Shown: piece by piece, positions 35,611 to 47,600 of the stretch
Position numbering within the stretch: the first letter of the stretch is position 1
Layout of the letters: each line of letters begins with the position of its first letter
Source: Rotaria sp. Silwood1
Taxonomy: Eukaryota; Rotifera; Eurotatoria; Philodinida; Philodinidae
NCBI GenBank assembly: GCA_905250075.1
Contig: CAJNOP010000076.1
Span: forward strand, 576,104 to 640,103
Length of the DNA: 64,000 nt
Direction: 5' to 3'
Notes under the pieces: model-generated
Told to the model about the DNA's origin: nothing
Seen by the model: the letters and a program-made list of their open reading frames with translations, nothing else
Databases searched by the model: none
Program-made: the position numbers and the translations under genes

Positions 35611-36981
35611 ATGCCTTTTAATTGGACAAATTTTATTTCAATTCATTCTCAATCATCAATGAATCCATCCGAATTTGAACAAGCTAGATGTTATTCACCT
35701 TTTCTTATATTTATTTTCAAAACACAACCTATGCTTTTATTAATATTTGGTTTTCTAGCAAATTTATGTTCATTTGCTGTACTTATACGTCCACGTTTAC
35801 GTCGTCGACCAACATTCTCATATCTTGCTTTTCTTAGTTTATCAAATTCATTATTATCATTGATACATGCAAGTTTTACTATTCTTGGAGTTTATTATGG
35901 TTTAACACTTGATAATTTACCATTATTTATTTTTTGTCGGTTTTTAAATCGATTTGCTATCGATTTTTTAACACATTTTTCATTATATACATTAACAGCT
36001 GTGGATCTCGATCGTATACGTACAGTTACATCTAAAACAGCAAGTACTCATCGAAATAGTCGTTCAAATGCTGGAAGACAACATGGTTGTGCTGAAGCAT
36101 TTATTCGTGTATGTTTAATTGAATTATTTCTTGCAGTCGTTCTTTTCCTCCTTAATACGCATTGGCTTACATCTTATGGTTACATTGTGCCTTCACCTGA
36201 TGGTTTAAATGATATAACAGAATGTACAATACCATATTTAAATAATATAACAAGATTAAATCCTTTTTCAATAGCTTACAATAAATATTTAACATCAATA
36301 TTACCTATAATAGAATTGATTTTATTTAATATTTTACCAGTTTTTATAAGTCTTCTTGCAACAATTGTTATATTAAGACATGTATCAATAAAATATACAC
36401 TTTTAAATCAAATAAATAAACGTTTAAAAAAATCTCGTCGTCGAATGGAATTACATTTATCAATATTACTTATATCATTAAATTGTGTATTTATATTATT
36501 TACAACTCCACATAATATATATAGTGTTTATATTGGACAATTACAACGACGTTTAGGTAGTAAACATGAAAGTGAGGGTGAATTATGTTCAATATCAATA
36601 TTACAAAAAAGTTTAGATTTATTACAACAATGTTATTTCATGTCAACATTTTTTCTTTATATATTAACAAATAAACGATTTCGTGAAGAATTTTATGAAT
36701 TAATAACAAGAAACTTCTTTTTATCATGGAGAAGTCAGAAAACAAATCATTCATCAGTACAAAGCACAACACGTCGACGTCATCATCGTCATCATCGTAA
36801 CGATAATGATAGGAATAATAAATCCAGCGATTTACAGCAACCAGCACGATCTATGGGAGACGGTCCAATGTCCCTTACTGATGACATAACAAGAGATGAT
36901 TGTGAAGATAATGATCCAACATCAAAAGCTTATTATTCAAGTAACATGCGTCGTAATCCCTCACCGCCAACTTTTGCTTAA
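35611..36981 (+). CDS. Rhodopsin-like (class A) G-protein coupled receptor, orphan
   Basis: A single coding exon of 456 codons. N-terminal ectodomain with an N-glycosylation sequon (NWT, residue 5 region) and Cys27; TM1 about 38-59 (LLLIFGFLANLCSFAVLI, the A-N replacing the usual G-N), TM2 about 70-95, and TM3 with Cys109 and the G-protein motif DRI (134-136) instead of DRY. Extracellular loop 2 has the partner Cys in DITECTIPY, and TM5 runs through LILFNILPVFISLLATIVIL. TM6 follows a basic loop (KKSRRRMELHLSILLISLNC). TM7 ends FFLYILTNKRFREEF without a clear NPxxY. The tail is basic and disordered (RRRHHRHHR). The layout resembles peptide-type receptors common in rotifers and other lophotrochozoans, but the ligand cannot be inferred. 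It converges with the XRRA1-like gene. Confidence 0.9.
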   Translation: MPFNWTNFISIHSQSSMNPSEFEQARCYSPFLIFIFKTQPMLLLIFGFLANLCSFAVLIRPRLRRRPTFSYLAFLSLSNSLLSLIHASFTILGVYYGLTLDNLPLFIFCRFLNRFAIDFLTHFSLYTLTAVDLDRIRTVTSKTASTHRNSRSNAGRQHGCAEAFIRVCLIELFLAVVLFLLNTHWLTSYGYIVPSPDGLNDITECTIPYLNNITRLNPFSIAYNKYLTSILPIIELILFNILPVFISLLATIVILRHVSIKYTLLNQINKRLKKSRRRMELHLSILLISLNCVFILFTTPHNIYSVYIGQLQRRLGSKHESEGELCSISILQKSLDLLQQCYFMSTFFLYILTNKRFREEFYELITRNFFLSWRSQKTNHSSVQSTTRRRHHRHHRNDNDRNNKSSDLQQPARSMGDGPMSLTDDITRDDCEDNDPTSKAYYSSNMRRNPSPPTFA

Positions 36982-37282
36982 ATACATTCTATTTTAAAAT
37001 ATGTTATATATGTATACATAAATTTATTTATTTACGTTTTTCTGTTTTTGATGTTGTGATATTTAATATCGAAAATTCCTTTATTAATCATTTCTTTCAG
37101 CTTTTTTTTTCAATGTTGTGGCGCTTCATCATTTCTATGATGCTGTTGCCAATTTCCTTTTATAAACATACATAATTGATGTTGTTTATTTTTATTAGTA
37201 AATATTATTCATAGTAAAACAAATACAAAAAAAAAAGAAGATGACAGAATCAATGACAATATTCTGTTGGTTTTCAGTTACT
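36982..37282. other. Short convergent intergenic region
   Basis: 301 bp shared by the 3' ends of the receptor gene and the minus-strand LRR gene; T-rich, with no coding exon. Their UTRs could overlap here. Confidence 0.5.
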
Positions 37283-40200
37283 TTAGGCAGTTGGTAAACG
37301 AGAAGGCAATGATTCTTTGTTTATCGAAATATTTGTATCAAATTTTTGTAATCTTTCAATAGCTGTATCTAATATGGTACCCGGAGTACGAACATTACGT
37401 AATGATATACCACGAACTTGTTCATAATGATGTTGAATTTGAGTAACAAGTGATTTTGCACGTCTTTGATTTATTTTATCTTTTTTATTATTTAATACTT
37501 TATCAAGTGGTTGATCAATAATTGTTTCTCGATCACGTATTATATCTAATAATTTATTAATTTCTTCAACTTTAGGTCTATTTGGTAATTTGACCGGTGG
37601 TAAAGTACGTTCCTATAAACAAAGAAGAAAAATATCGTTCGACAAATTTCTTCCAATTACAATAATAATAATAATAATAATAATAATGCTCAAATTTCTT
37701 CTATAACTATGTTATTCAGTATAAAAGAAAATTAGATCAGAAATATGAAACTAATCATATCTTAGAGTAGGTGGAGTAGAAAAGAGTAATATGTTTGAAT
37801 AAATAAGTCTTAGAATTCTTATAACAGAAAAACAAGCAAAACAAATTACGCATCGAGAAAATTTTTAATCCATATCGGAATAATAATTTCAAAGAATAAT
37901 ATCTACTATAGTCTGGAATTTATCAGACAGAAAATTAATTCCTATGTTGTCTTTTTGTCGACAGATGCTTCCGTTATAGAAGCTAAATGATTAATTCCTC
38001 TTAAAAATTTAAAGTATATTTACGATAAAAAATTATAGTCATGTCATATAACTTCAAAAAAAAATTCTATAAATAAACTTGTATGTCAAGCGGAACGATC
38101 TACTTTTTAAATCACAACTCAATATAATTTTACTGTGTAATACATAACGGCAAATCATAAAAATGTGAATTAACTAATGACTTTAATGTTGATAAGAAAA
38201 TATTAAGAAATAATTATGTCGGATTTTGTTGTTTTTTCGATTAATTATGATATGTAGTATATATTATTGATTGAGATTTATATTTTTAGCCATAAATTGA
38301 AGGTTTAGAAGAATTTTATTTACCATTCTTTTTGGTATAAACGTACGTTGACGACGAGTGACTTGAACATTATCATGTCTAATAACTAATGGATTACGTA
38401 AAATTTGTTTTAAATCACGTACACAATGAATAACATCTATGAAATGAAAATGATAATAAAGGGATTTATCTTTAGAAATTTCTTTGTTTTAATATACTTT
38501 TTGGAACGGTAATATCTTCTTCATTTTCAATATCGAGAAATACTTCAAAACCTTTAAATTTTTCATCAGGCAACATTGAAGGCTGTAATGGACCTGAGGG
38601 TTCAGGTGGATGTGGCCTTTCTATTTGAATGACATTTTGATAAATATCATCATGTTCAAACTAATAAATAAAAAAGAATTTTTTTTTTTTTATAATTTCA
38701 TAATTAAGAACAACAGTGCGTAAAAGATCAAGTTGACCTAATAGTATTTTTCTTGGCTAACTCCATGGAATTATATATATCTATGGAAAGAGTATGTACA
38801 GATCAATATTTTGCTACTCGTTTCATGAGATTTCGATCAAATTTTAAACTAAAAAAAAACTGACAACAAAACAGCACATTTTTAAGCCCTATTCTAACGA
38901 GTCATTCTATCAGGGTGGATTCGATTTTAGAATAGCGGACAAGACAAAATACTATTGAAATTATGAATTTTATAGCTCTTTGATGATGCTTCAATGACAT
39001 ACTGTAATTGTCATTTCAAATGCTTTGGTTGACAAATTGAAATTATCAAAACGCTAGTATTACTCGTTTTGATAGTTCTTTTAACCAGCTACAAAATCAT
39101 ATATTTTGTCAAAGTCGACAGCATCTGGTCGGTTAAAAAACTTCTCAGCACGCTTTTTTTTCTTTTTAATTAATAATTAAAAGATGTCGATGAGAAAAAC
39201 TTCAATTTGAGTTAAAACTAATATGATATTCGAGGTTAGCGTAAAAAGTTATAGTGGATGAACAATGAGTTACATCAAATGATCATCTGAAAACTACTAA
39301 GAAACTTCAAAAGTTATTATATGATAAAATGGCAAATATATAGAAAATAAAAGCAAGGTTTTTATTGAGTTCATTTTTTAATCTAATTCCTAAGGAAGAT
39401 CACGGATAAATTTTCCGACAAAAAAAAAGTTCTAGAATTATTATAAATCATGCATAGACCAACTAAGTTTCCTATGCCGATTCCAAATATCATATTAGTT
39501 TTGATTATTTCTATTTTTAAACTAAAATATTTAATGGTAATAATAGGTATAGTAAATATGCTAATGGTGTCTACTGCTACATCGGACTTATATATTGTTA
39601 AATAAAATGATGACTTATATATGGGATTGAAGCATCATCAAAGAATAAATCATTAAAACAGTGACCAGAACTTCATGAAAACTAGTATCGAAATTTTGAT
39701 TTCAACATACTCTTTCCATTGATGTGTATAATTCAATGGACTAGGTGAAGAAAAATACTCGTGAGCTAATTAGATCTCTTATGCTCCTTCATCCGTTATT
39801 TAATGTGACATACTTCAGTCATAAATATATTTTCTGTTTGTTGATTTGGACTTTGACCTACAGTTGTTGAATTACTATTAAATTTATTTTCTTCTTCTAT
39901 ATAAAAACCAAATGATTAAATAAGAAAAATTTTAAAAGAAAATTCGTACCATTTAAAGTTGTATCAATTGTTTTATATTTATCTTCATCTGATGAAGAAT
40001 TTTGTTCACTTGTACCAGTTAATAATGGAAGTAATTGTTGATCAGATTGAACATCAGTATCATTTTTAACATAATCAATATATTGTTTAACAGCACCCGA
40101 AATTAATTGATCAATAGGTACTTTTGGAACTTTAGCTATACGACTTGTAACCTTAATAGTAGTATAAAGAATTCAAATGGCTGTTTTTTTTTCTATAAAG

Positions 40201-43200
40201 TAAAAGAAAAATGTGTACTTGACGATGTTTTTTGATCGGCTTAGCATAAAATTGTTTTTCAGATTTTAAAGATGGATTTACTCTATTTAATACGAAAAGA
40301 AAGAATAAATTTTATAATTAGTTCTTTTGTTTTTTCTTACCGATGAACTTTCATTCCCAGTCGATCCATTAGAAAACTTTCAATTAAAGGTGGAAAACCA
40401 ACATGACGTTGAACAAGTGGATTATCAGCAAGAATAATTTCAGTTAAACTAGGCCATGATGCAACTGCCATCACATCGTCTTCTTCTTCAATCTTTTGTT
40501 TTTCATATAATAAAAAATTACATTATATTTACATAGGTTTTTCTCCTTTTTTTATTTAATTACCAAATTAGAACTTATATCAAGATATTGTAATTCAGGA
40601 AAAGCTGGTAAAGCAATATCTTCATCTTCTGTGACAATATTTTTAGTTTGATTATTTGTAGGATTTTCTTCATCTTCTTCGAATATTGTACTCTTTATCA
40701 ATTCATCACCAGCTGAATTGAGACCATGTTGAAAATAATTCATCGGAGGATTAGCTAAAAGAACAATATATTGAATAATAGAAAAAGAACAATAAGAATT
40801 TTTTTTTATACGAGTACTAATTTGTTTTCGTTTCATGGCTGTTTTTGAATATTCTTGAACAACTTGACGACCTTGTAGAACTTTTAAAAATGGAATTGTA
40901 CGAATTTGATTATGTTGTATATGAAGACGTTTAAGACTGCAAAAAAAAAATATTATGCGATTTGAAATAAAATTTTGTTTTCAATTATTTCTATTCATTT
41001 TTTGATTAAACATACTTTTTTAAACATGATAAATGAATGAAAAGCTCATCTTCAACAAGTTTATTATGATCAAGATATAATTCTTCAAGTCGAGGAAAAC
41101 GTTCTTTCACATATTCTTTTCCATGTCTAAATCAATACATATACAAATTAATATAATTAAAAATTTTTATTATTAATTTAATCAATGGAGATAAAAAAGC
41201 AAAGAGCATAATCATTGATAAATCTTATAATCGTTTCTTTTGTTACTACATATACCTCTGATATTTATATAAAAATACTAAAATATATTTAATAGCATTA
41301 ATATTGAAATTTTTTCAAAACAAAATAAAACAAATCTTATTTTCTTACATATCAGTATGTACAAAAGGTTTAGCTAATCGACGTGATAATCCAACAAGAT
41401 CGTTTCCACTTGCACGAAGTATACGTAATGATGGTAATATTCCTAATGTTTCAATATCATGCATTGTTAAATTATTATATGAAAGATTTAATTCCTAAAG
41501 AAAATAATAGAAAATCTTAAAATAGAATAAGAAATATTTATTATACTTCAAGTGTTTCATAATCATTAACATTAAGTTTAATATTTTTAATTTGATTAAA
41601 TGATAAATCAAGTTGAGTTAATTGTGGAAATGTTTTAAAACCATCTATATAATGAATATAAAAATGTTATAATTTATTTGATTTTAAAATACATACGAAA
41701 TGGTAATTGATTTTCATTTGCATCAATACGTAAAACATTATCAAATAATAAAAAATCTTCTTCTTTAATCTAAATTTATTCAAGTTATTATTTAATTATA
41801 TTATGAAATAATATTCACTTCTTGTAAATCTAATCCATTAACATTTAAAATGACAACATTCGATGGATCTTCAATAGCACAATGATGCATCTGCAATTAA
41901 AAAAAATATTAAAAAATTTTTTTCTATATATTATTATGAATATTCAGTATACAGTTTTTGTATCTTGAAATATATTTTGAAAGTTTTTAGAAAACTGTTT
42001 AAGAACATCTCACTCATTTTGTGAACTGTAATTTTTGTTTTTATGTGACATTGCACACTTAGAAGTAGAATCAGTTTAAGATTCAAAAACTTTCTTTAGA
42101 TATTACAAAATTCAATAAGAAATTAAATGAAGGAAAGTTTTTCATTGTTCCGCCTTTTTCTCAAACCAATTGTTTCATGAAATTGAAAAAATGGGGCCAG
42201 CAGTTTTCATCATTGAATCTACTCTAAAAAATTTCAAATTTTTTTTTTGATGAGCTGTTTTTCAGAAATACCAGAAAGGGGTCGCGCTTAAGGTTCTTCC
42301 TCAAAAATCGATCTTGAGCAAGGTACGAATGGATGGAAAAAGGCAGAAAGAAAAAATGTCGAAAGGGAAAAATATCGAAAATAAAAATGTCGAAAACAAG
42401 AATATGAGATGAAAATGAGCATGTAAAATTGAATTGAGAGTGAGGGAGACTTGTACTTCAATATACTCTCGTTTTCATCATTTCTATCCATCTACATTTG
42501 TATTATTTTTGTTTTCGATATTTTTCCATCATACCATCATGAAGCTCCTTTGAAAATTTTAGGATAGCGAACAAAACTTTCCGTTTTTTCTGAAAAAAAT
42601 ATATTTTTCCAGGAGAAAATGATGAAACTCTTCAAAAGTTCTCTGACAAATAAAAAAGCATATCATTTTTGAAAGATTGATTAGACTTTAAGCTATCTCA
42701 ATTTCGATAATTTCTAAAACATTTAATATGCATGGTTAATCACAGGATATTCAGCTATTGATAAGAATAGATAAAGTGAAAAATGTCTACCATTGCAAAT
42801 TAAAAACACAAAGGGTAAAAATTTGTCAACAGTATCTGTTTCCAGAAGTAACAGATAGTACGTAAATAATGTAGCAGTTTGATTTTTTATTTTTCAACTA
42901 CAGAAACGCTGTCCAACAATATCTTTTTAAGCTCAATTAATACAGAATTTTTCGTTCTACAAAAATGTCTTTAATTTAATCTTTCTTGCTGACTAAAAAC
43001 AGTTTATCACTATATCATCGGATGTAGTATTTAATTCTAAATACAATGATTTAACATTTAAACCAAACAACGAAAATCTTTAGCTTGTCTCCGATAGTAT
43101 AGAGATAGTCGAAAGAGGCTCTTGCGTTGTTTTCTAATTTTTGCTTGAAAAGTTGTTCTTTCAAATGTTTTTTTCTAAAATTTCAAAGCATCGCGAAATG

Positions 43201-43899
43201 CAGCAATATCACGGCATATTTTACAACTTATTTCGAAGTTTAGCGGCATTGTTATTTAAACATATTTTTGATAGCGATTTTGCTGTCTGTCAGTCACAGC
43301 TCAATGATTGAGTAACTGTCAATATTTTCTATTTTTCTTCGACAGATCAAAATTATTCAAAAAACAAAGCTGATAATTTTGTAGAGCAAAAGATTCTGTC
43401 GAATGAGCTTAGAATATAAGAAATAATATTAAAAATGCTTTTCGTATATCTATTCTCAGAGATCAGTTGACAACATTATAACGAATAGAATTAAAAAATT
43501 AATCTATATAAATTTTAACTTACAATAAAAAATCCATCTAATAAATGTTCAACTATTTTTTCTTTTCCTGACCATCGTTGTTTCTTCTTTGTTTCTCTTT
43601 GAGCAATTTCAGTTTCAAATGGTGTTGGTGTTGAAAGTGTTGTAAGTATAGCAGCAAAACGTCGTTGTTCTGTATCACGTAATGCTACAACCCATTGCTC
43701 TTAAAAATAAAACAATTGTTTTTTTTGTTTTTTTAGAAAAATTTAAATTTTTCATTTTCATAATCAATCAAAACATACGATTTGATGATGAACTACGTAA
43801 AAGATTTCGTACAGGAAAACAATTCGCTGGTAAATCAGTAAGATTTCCACTACCAGACAAGGGTCCATTATCATATTTAATCCACGGTAACGTTGTCAT
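37283..43899 (-). CDS. XRRA1-like leucine-rich-repeat protein
   Basis: Minus-strand gene of a dozen or so exons. It starts MTTLPWIKYDNGPLSGSGNL at 43899; the next lines, LPANCFPVRNLLR, and later VVILNVNGLDLQE, match the N-terminal signature I recall for XRRA1 (NCFPARNLLR; LNVNG). About six LRRs follow: LTQLDLSFNQIKNI, LEELNLSYNNLT, LRILRASGNDLVGL, LEELYLDHNKLVED, LKRLHIQHNQIRTI and LQYLDISSNLIEEE, then TEIILADNPLVQRHVGFPPL. The C-terminal third is charged, with NRPKVEEINKLLDIIRDRET and a final ESLPSRLPTA at TAA 37285-37283. Long introns (about 43524-41893, 39828-38661, 38322-37622) hold repeats. XRRA1 is linked to radiation response and, by expression, to ciliated tissue; the molecular role is unknown. 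Exon edges between 40.2 and 41.8 kb are approximate. Confidence 0.8.
38735..39780. mobile_element. Fold-back TIR element (family F) in an XRRA1-like intron
   Basis: The left end contains 'agtatttttcttggctaact', 'ccatggaattatata' and 'atggaaagagtatgt'. The right end reverse-complements to 'agtatttttcttcacctag', 'ccattgaattataca' and 'atggaaagagtatgt'. Inverted similarity continues inward to a 'tttgatgatgcttcaat' word found at 38980-39000 and, inverted, at 39625-39645, so the arms reach some 250 bp with interruptions. No coding capacity. Confidence 0.7.
41893..43524. other. Long XRRA1-like intron (1.6 kb)
   Basis: AT-rich, no exon. A short imperfect tandem near 42355-42400 repeats 'gaaaaatatcgaaaataaaa' and 'atgtcgaaaa' words. 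The interval 42190-42280 resembles part of family D. Nothing else recognisable. Confidence 0.5.
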
Positions 43900-44212
43900 T
43901 TGATTCTAAATGCAATACTTTCCAAACCGGATTTTCTTTTCCTTTTTTTTTTTCGGAAACCATTCTGATTGTTGTTACTCGAGAAACGATCTCTATCGAT
44001 TACATTGAAAAACATCAAAACACAATATTCTATTAATCATTTAATGACATCTATCAAAATGCTGTCTTGAAAATGAGAGATTTTATATTGGAAGAAAGAA
44101 AAAACCAATTAGAGAAAAGCTTGCGCGTGACAACAGCTGTTTAAGTTACAATTATAATCATCCTGTTGACATTAAATAAATCTTCCTAAAACAAAAACCT
44201 ACAAAATATTCA
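43900..44212. promoter_or_regulatory. Putative bidirectional promoter between XRRA1-like and SMG6
   Basis: 313 bp between two divergent start codons, so both promoters and 5' UTRs must fit here unless either has remote leader exons. A T-run near 43940 and an E-box-like 'cagctg' near 44132 are visible; no specific factor site is claimed. Confidence 0.45.
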
Positions 44213-44607
44213 ATGTCGGCAACAAATAATAAAATTGATTCAAATACAAATAAAAATAATAGTCGTTCGAATAAACCTGAAATTCAACGATATTCAGTTG
44301 CGAAAGGAAAATATTCATCAAGATTAAATAATGATAGACCATCATCTGGTATATACATATTACAAGTTTTTCTCTTATCTAAAAATTCTTTTCTTTTTTT
44401 TTATGTGTTAAGGAAATTCAAAAACCTCCAATACTTATTACAATAATAATAATAATAATAATAATAATAATCAATATTATTATAATGATTCATCTTATTA
44501 TGAAAATGATTATCAACAAAAACCACAACGAAAACCTCCGAAAAGAAAACCCATTGAACCTGAAGTAAAAACTACTGTAGCACCATCAAATACAAAAGAT
44601 GCAAGTG

Positions 44608-44643
<36 letters not shown>

Positions 44644-47600
44644 GTAGTAGTAGTGAAATAGAATCAGTAAGTCAAAAAACGACAATAACATAAAATCTTC
44701 ACTCATATCTTTTTTTTATTTGTGTTTTCAGGATCTTGATAAACGTATTGAAAGTATGACATTTGAAAATCAAAAATTAACTGAACAAAAATCATCTGAA
44801 AATCATGCCGGTTTAATATTTCTTAATACTAAAGAATCACATGATGATACAAATGATATTGATTCATCATCAAGACAATTTTATAATCAAACACGAAAAA
44901 AACAACAACAAAATAATACTAAAAAACAAATACTTTCCAATCAACCACAATCTATTACACAATCAAGTCGAGGTTTAACAAATGTAACACGTACTCTATA
45001 TGATCCAAATGCTCCAATACCAAAAACACCACCTATTCAACAATTAACAACTGTTAAAGTTGCATCAAATCCTTCGCCACAAGCAACACCACCACCACCA
45101 CCACTTCTATCAACTAATACTCAACAACAAATGCAAGAATTTTATCAACAGTACGTATAGAAAAAAAAACAATTAATATTTTTTTTTTTATTTATTTAAA
45201 CGAAAAATTTATTCTACATGGTATCTATCTCTCTAGTTATCAATCGTAAGAATCTTTTAATTTAAAAAAAAAAAAAATATTGCTCTTGCTCTTTTTTCTA
45301 CTATTGTGTCATACTCGCTGCTCATGCTTTTGTTTAAATAATCAAAACTAATCGATTAATAATATCAAACAAAGAAATATGTTTTTTTTTTTTATTTTTG
45401 AGAACAAAATTATAATTTAGTTTTTATTTAGTCAATTTTTTAATCATGAACTTTGGAATCAAACATGTGGAAATTCAACACAAAATGATATTTCTTTACA
45501 AGCTGCACAGTAAGAACAACATATATATATATATATAAATAAAAATTGAGATTTTCTGAAAAATCTTTTTATTTTATTTTTTTTTGTAGAGCTATACAAA
45601 TGAGAAAACAAGCATTTAATTATTGGTTAACACAAATACATAATTTAGAAAAATCTTTATCTATTTATTTAAATAATTCACCACATATGGATGTTAATTT
45701 TCGACGAATGATGGAAGCAAAGTATAATTTTTCAGACAAAAAAAAAAAAAACAATATTTTTATTTCATTTTTCTAGAACAACACTTCAACAAGCATATAT
45801 TCATGCTATGATGACAGATATTGAATTATCATTATCAAAAAATCTTGATGCACAATTATGGAAATCATGTTTTCATAATGTTATTGAATGTTTTAGAGAA
45901 TATGATAAACAATTAACTGATAATAATAGTGTGAAAAAATGTATTGAAACTGTTATTGAAGATGTAAGGATAAAGATATATTTGATTATTATATATAATA
46001 AGTTGATATATTCAATTTCCTTTTGCACTTTTGTTTTTTTCATGAATAGAAGAATCGATTAAGAATTATTCTTGAAACTAATTTTTGTCTTATTTCAAGT
46101 GGGAATATTTATCACACTAAATCTTCTTGTTGATTTATCAAAGAAAAAATTTTCGAGGGTTTTTCCCATGAGATTTACATACAAGTCGTACTCATAAACG
46201 ATTTGTTCTTGCATATTTTTTCTTTAACATGTGACAACCACTAAGATAATACTTTCTTCTCTGAATAATCTTTATTTTAAATTGCATTTAAGAAATATTA
46301 ATCAAGAATATTTATTAAACTTTCATGTTTTTGAATTGTTCAATTTCAAGCTTCATAAGTACACTTAAAGCTATCGTTTATGAAATCTGTATAGAACTTT
46401 CATTTTATTCACGAAAGAATCTCGTTTGATGATACCTTGTGATTTCAATGATTTTTCATTTATAGATTCTACATAGTGTTCTAACATTAATTTTAACAGG
46501 ATTTAGGTTTCTATTGAATTTTCAATATGTTTAATCTCTAGAGGCTCTATACTTTCAAAAAATTTGTTTTGTTGAATTTTGATCTTAATTAAGTTTTGCT
46601 CATATTGAGAAGTTAACTAGACTAGCTTCTATACAAAAAAAAAACTTTAGAAGTTTTCAACAAAGTCTCTTTGAGATATGAGTTTTTCAAAAAAAAAATA
46701 CATATTTTATAAACTTTCAGAAAACAGACATATTAAAAATTCAATAGCTTACTTAGTCATATATCAATAAGAATTCAAATCCTCTTAGAATTTTTATTAG
46801 AACATTGTAGCATCAATAGGCCAAAAAAAAACTATTAAAATCAGAAGAAGACATCTGAGGAGATTTTCTTGTCAGTATCTCCCCGTAAACGATATGGATT
46901 TTGTATTTTTTCCCGGAACAATAATTAGAGTCGCCGAGGGAGCCTACAATGGTGCTGTAATCTGTTCAGGTCAATCATTACGTATCTGTCACCGTAAATT
47001 GCTGCAAACAACCGTTTATGGTAGAGTAAAATACGGTCATGTTTAGCTGACGTGAGTTTACCTTGAGATACTTGAAAAACAAAATCCAGCACAATTGAGA
47101 AAATTTCACAAATCTTTCGAAATTTTCAGTATCATTTCATTGAATATTCATTTTATAACATCTATTCAAGATTAATTTGAAAATTTTAATGGATTTAATA
47201 CCGAACATTGTTGTTTTCTTTTTTTTTTGTCGTTTTATAAATTTTATAAAAATATTTTAGGGTGAACGATTTTTTCTTGCTTTTATTCGTCAACTTGAAT
47301 CAGCATTTCATATTGATACAAAATTATATTTCAATCCAAATGCATATTCACCTGAATCAAATACAATTGTAGCTAAATATGCTCTTCTTTGTACACAACA
47401 TTGTTTTCTTAATCTTGGTGATTTAGCTCGGTATGAAACAAAAAACTAATTTAATCAATAATTGAATAAAAATGTATGACTTATTTTCGAATTTAAGATA
47501 TAAAGAAACAAATCGTAATGGTACTGATTATTCTGAAGCAAGAAAGTAAATTTACACGTAAAGAAAAGAAAAAAAAAAAGGACTAAATTTTATTATTTAG

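Noticed and set aside
37663-37687. AAT tandem run considered as a CRISPR-like or structured repeat
   Set aside because: A plain trinucleotide microsatellite in an intron, with no spacers.
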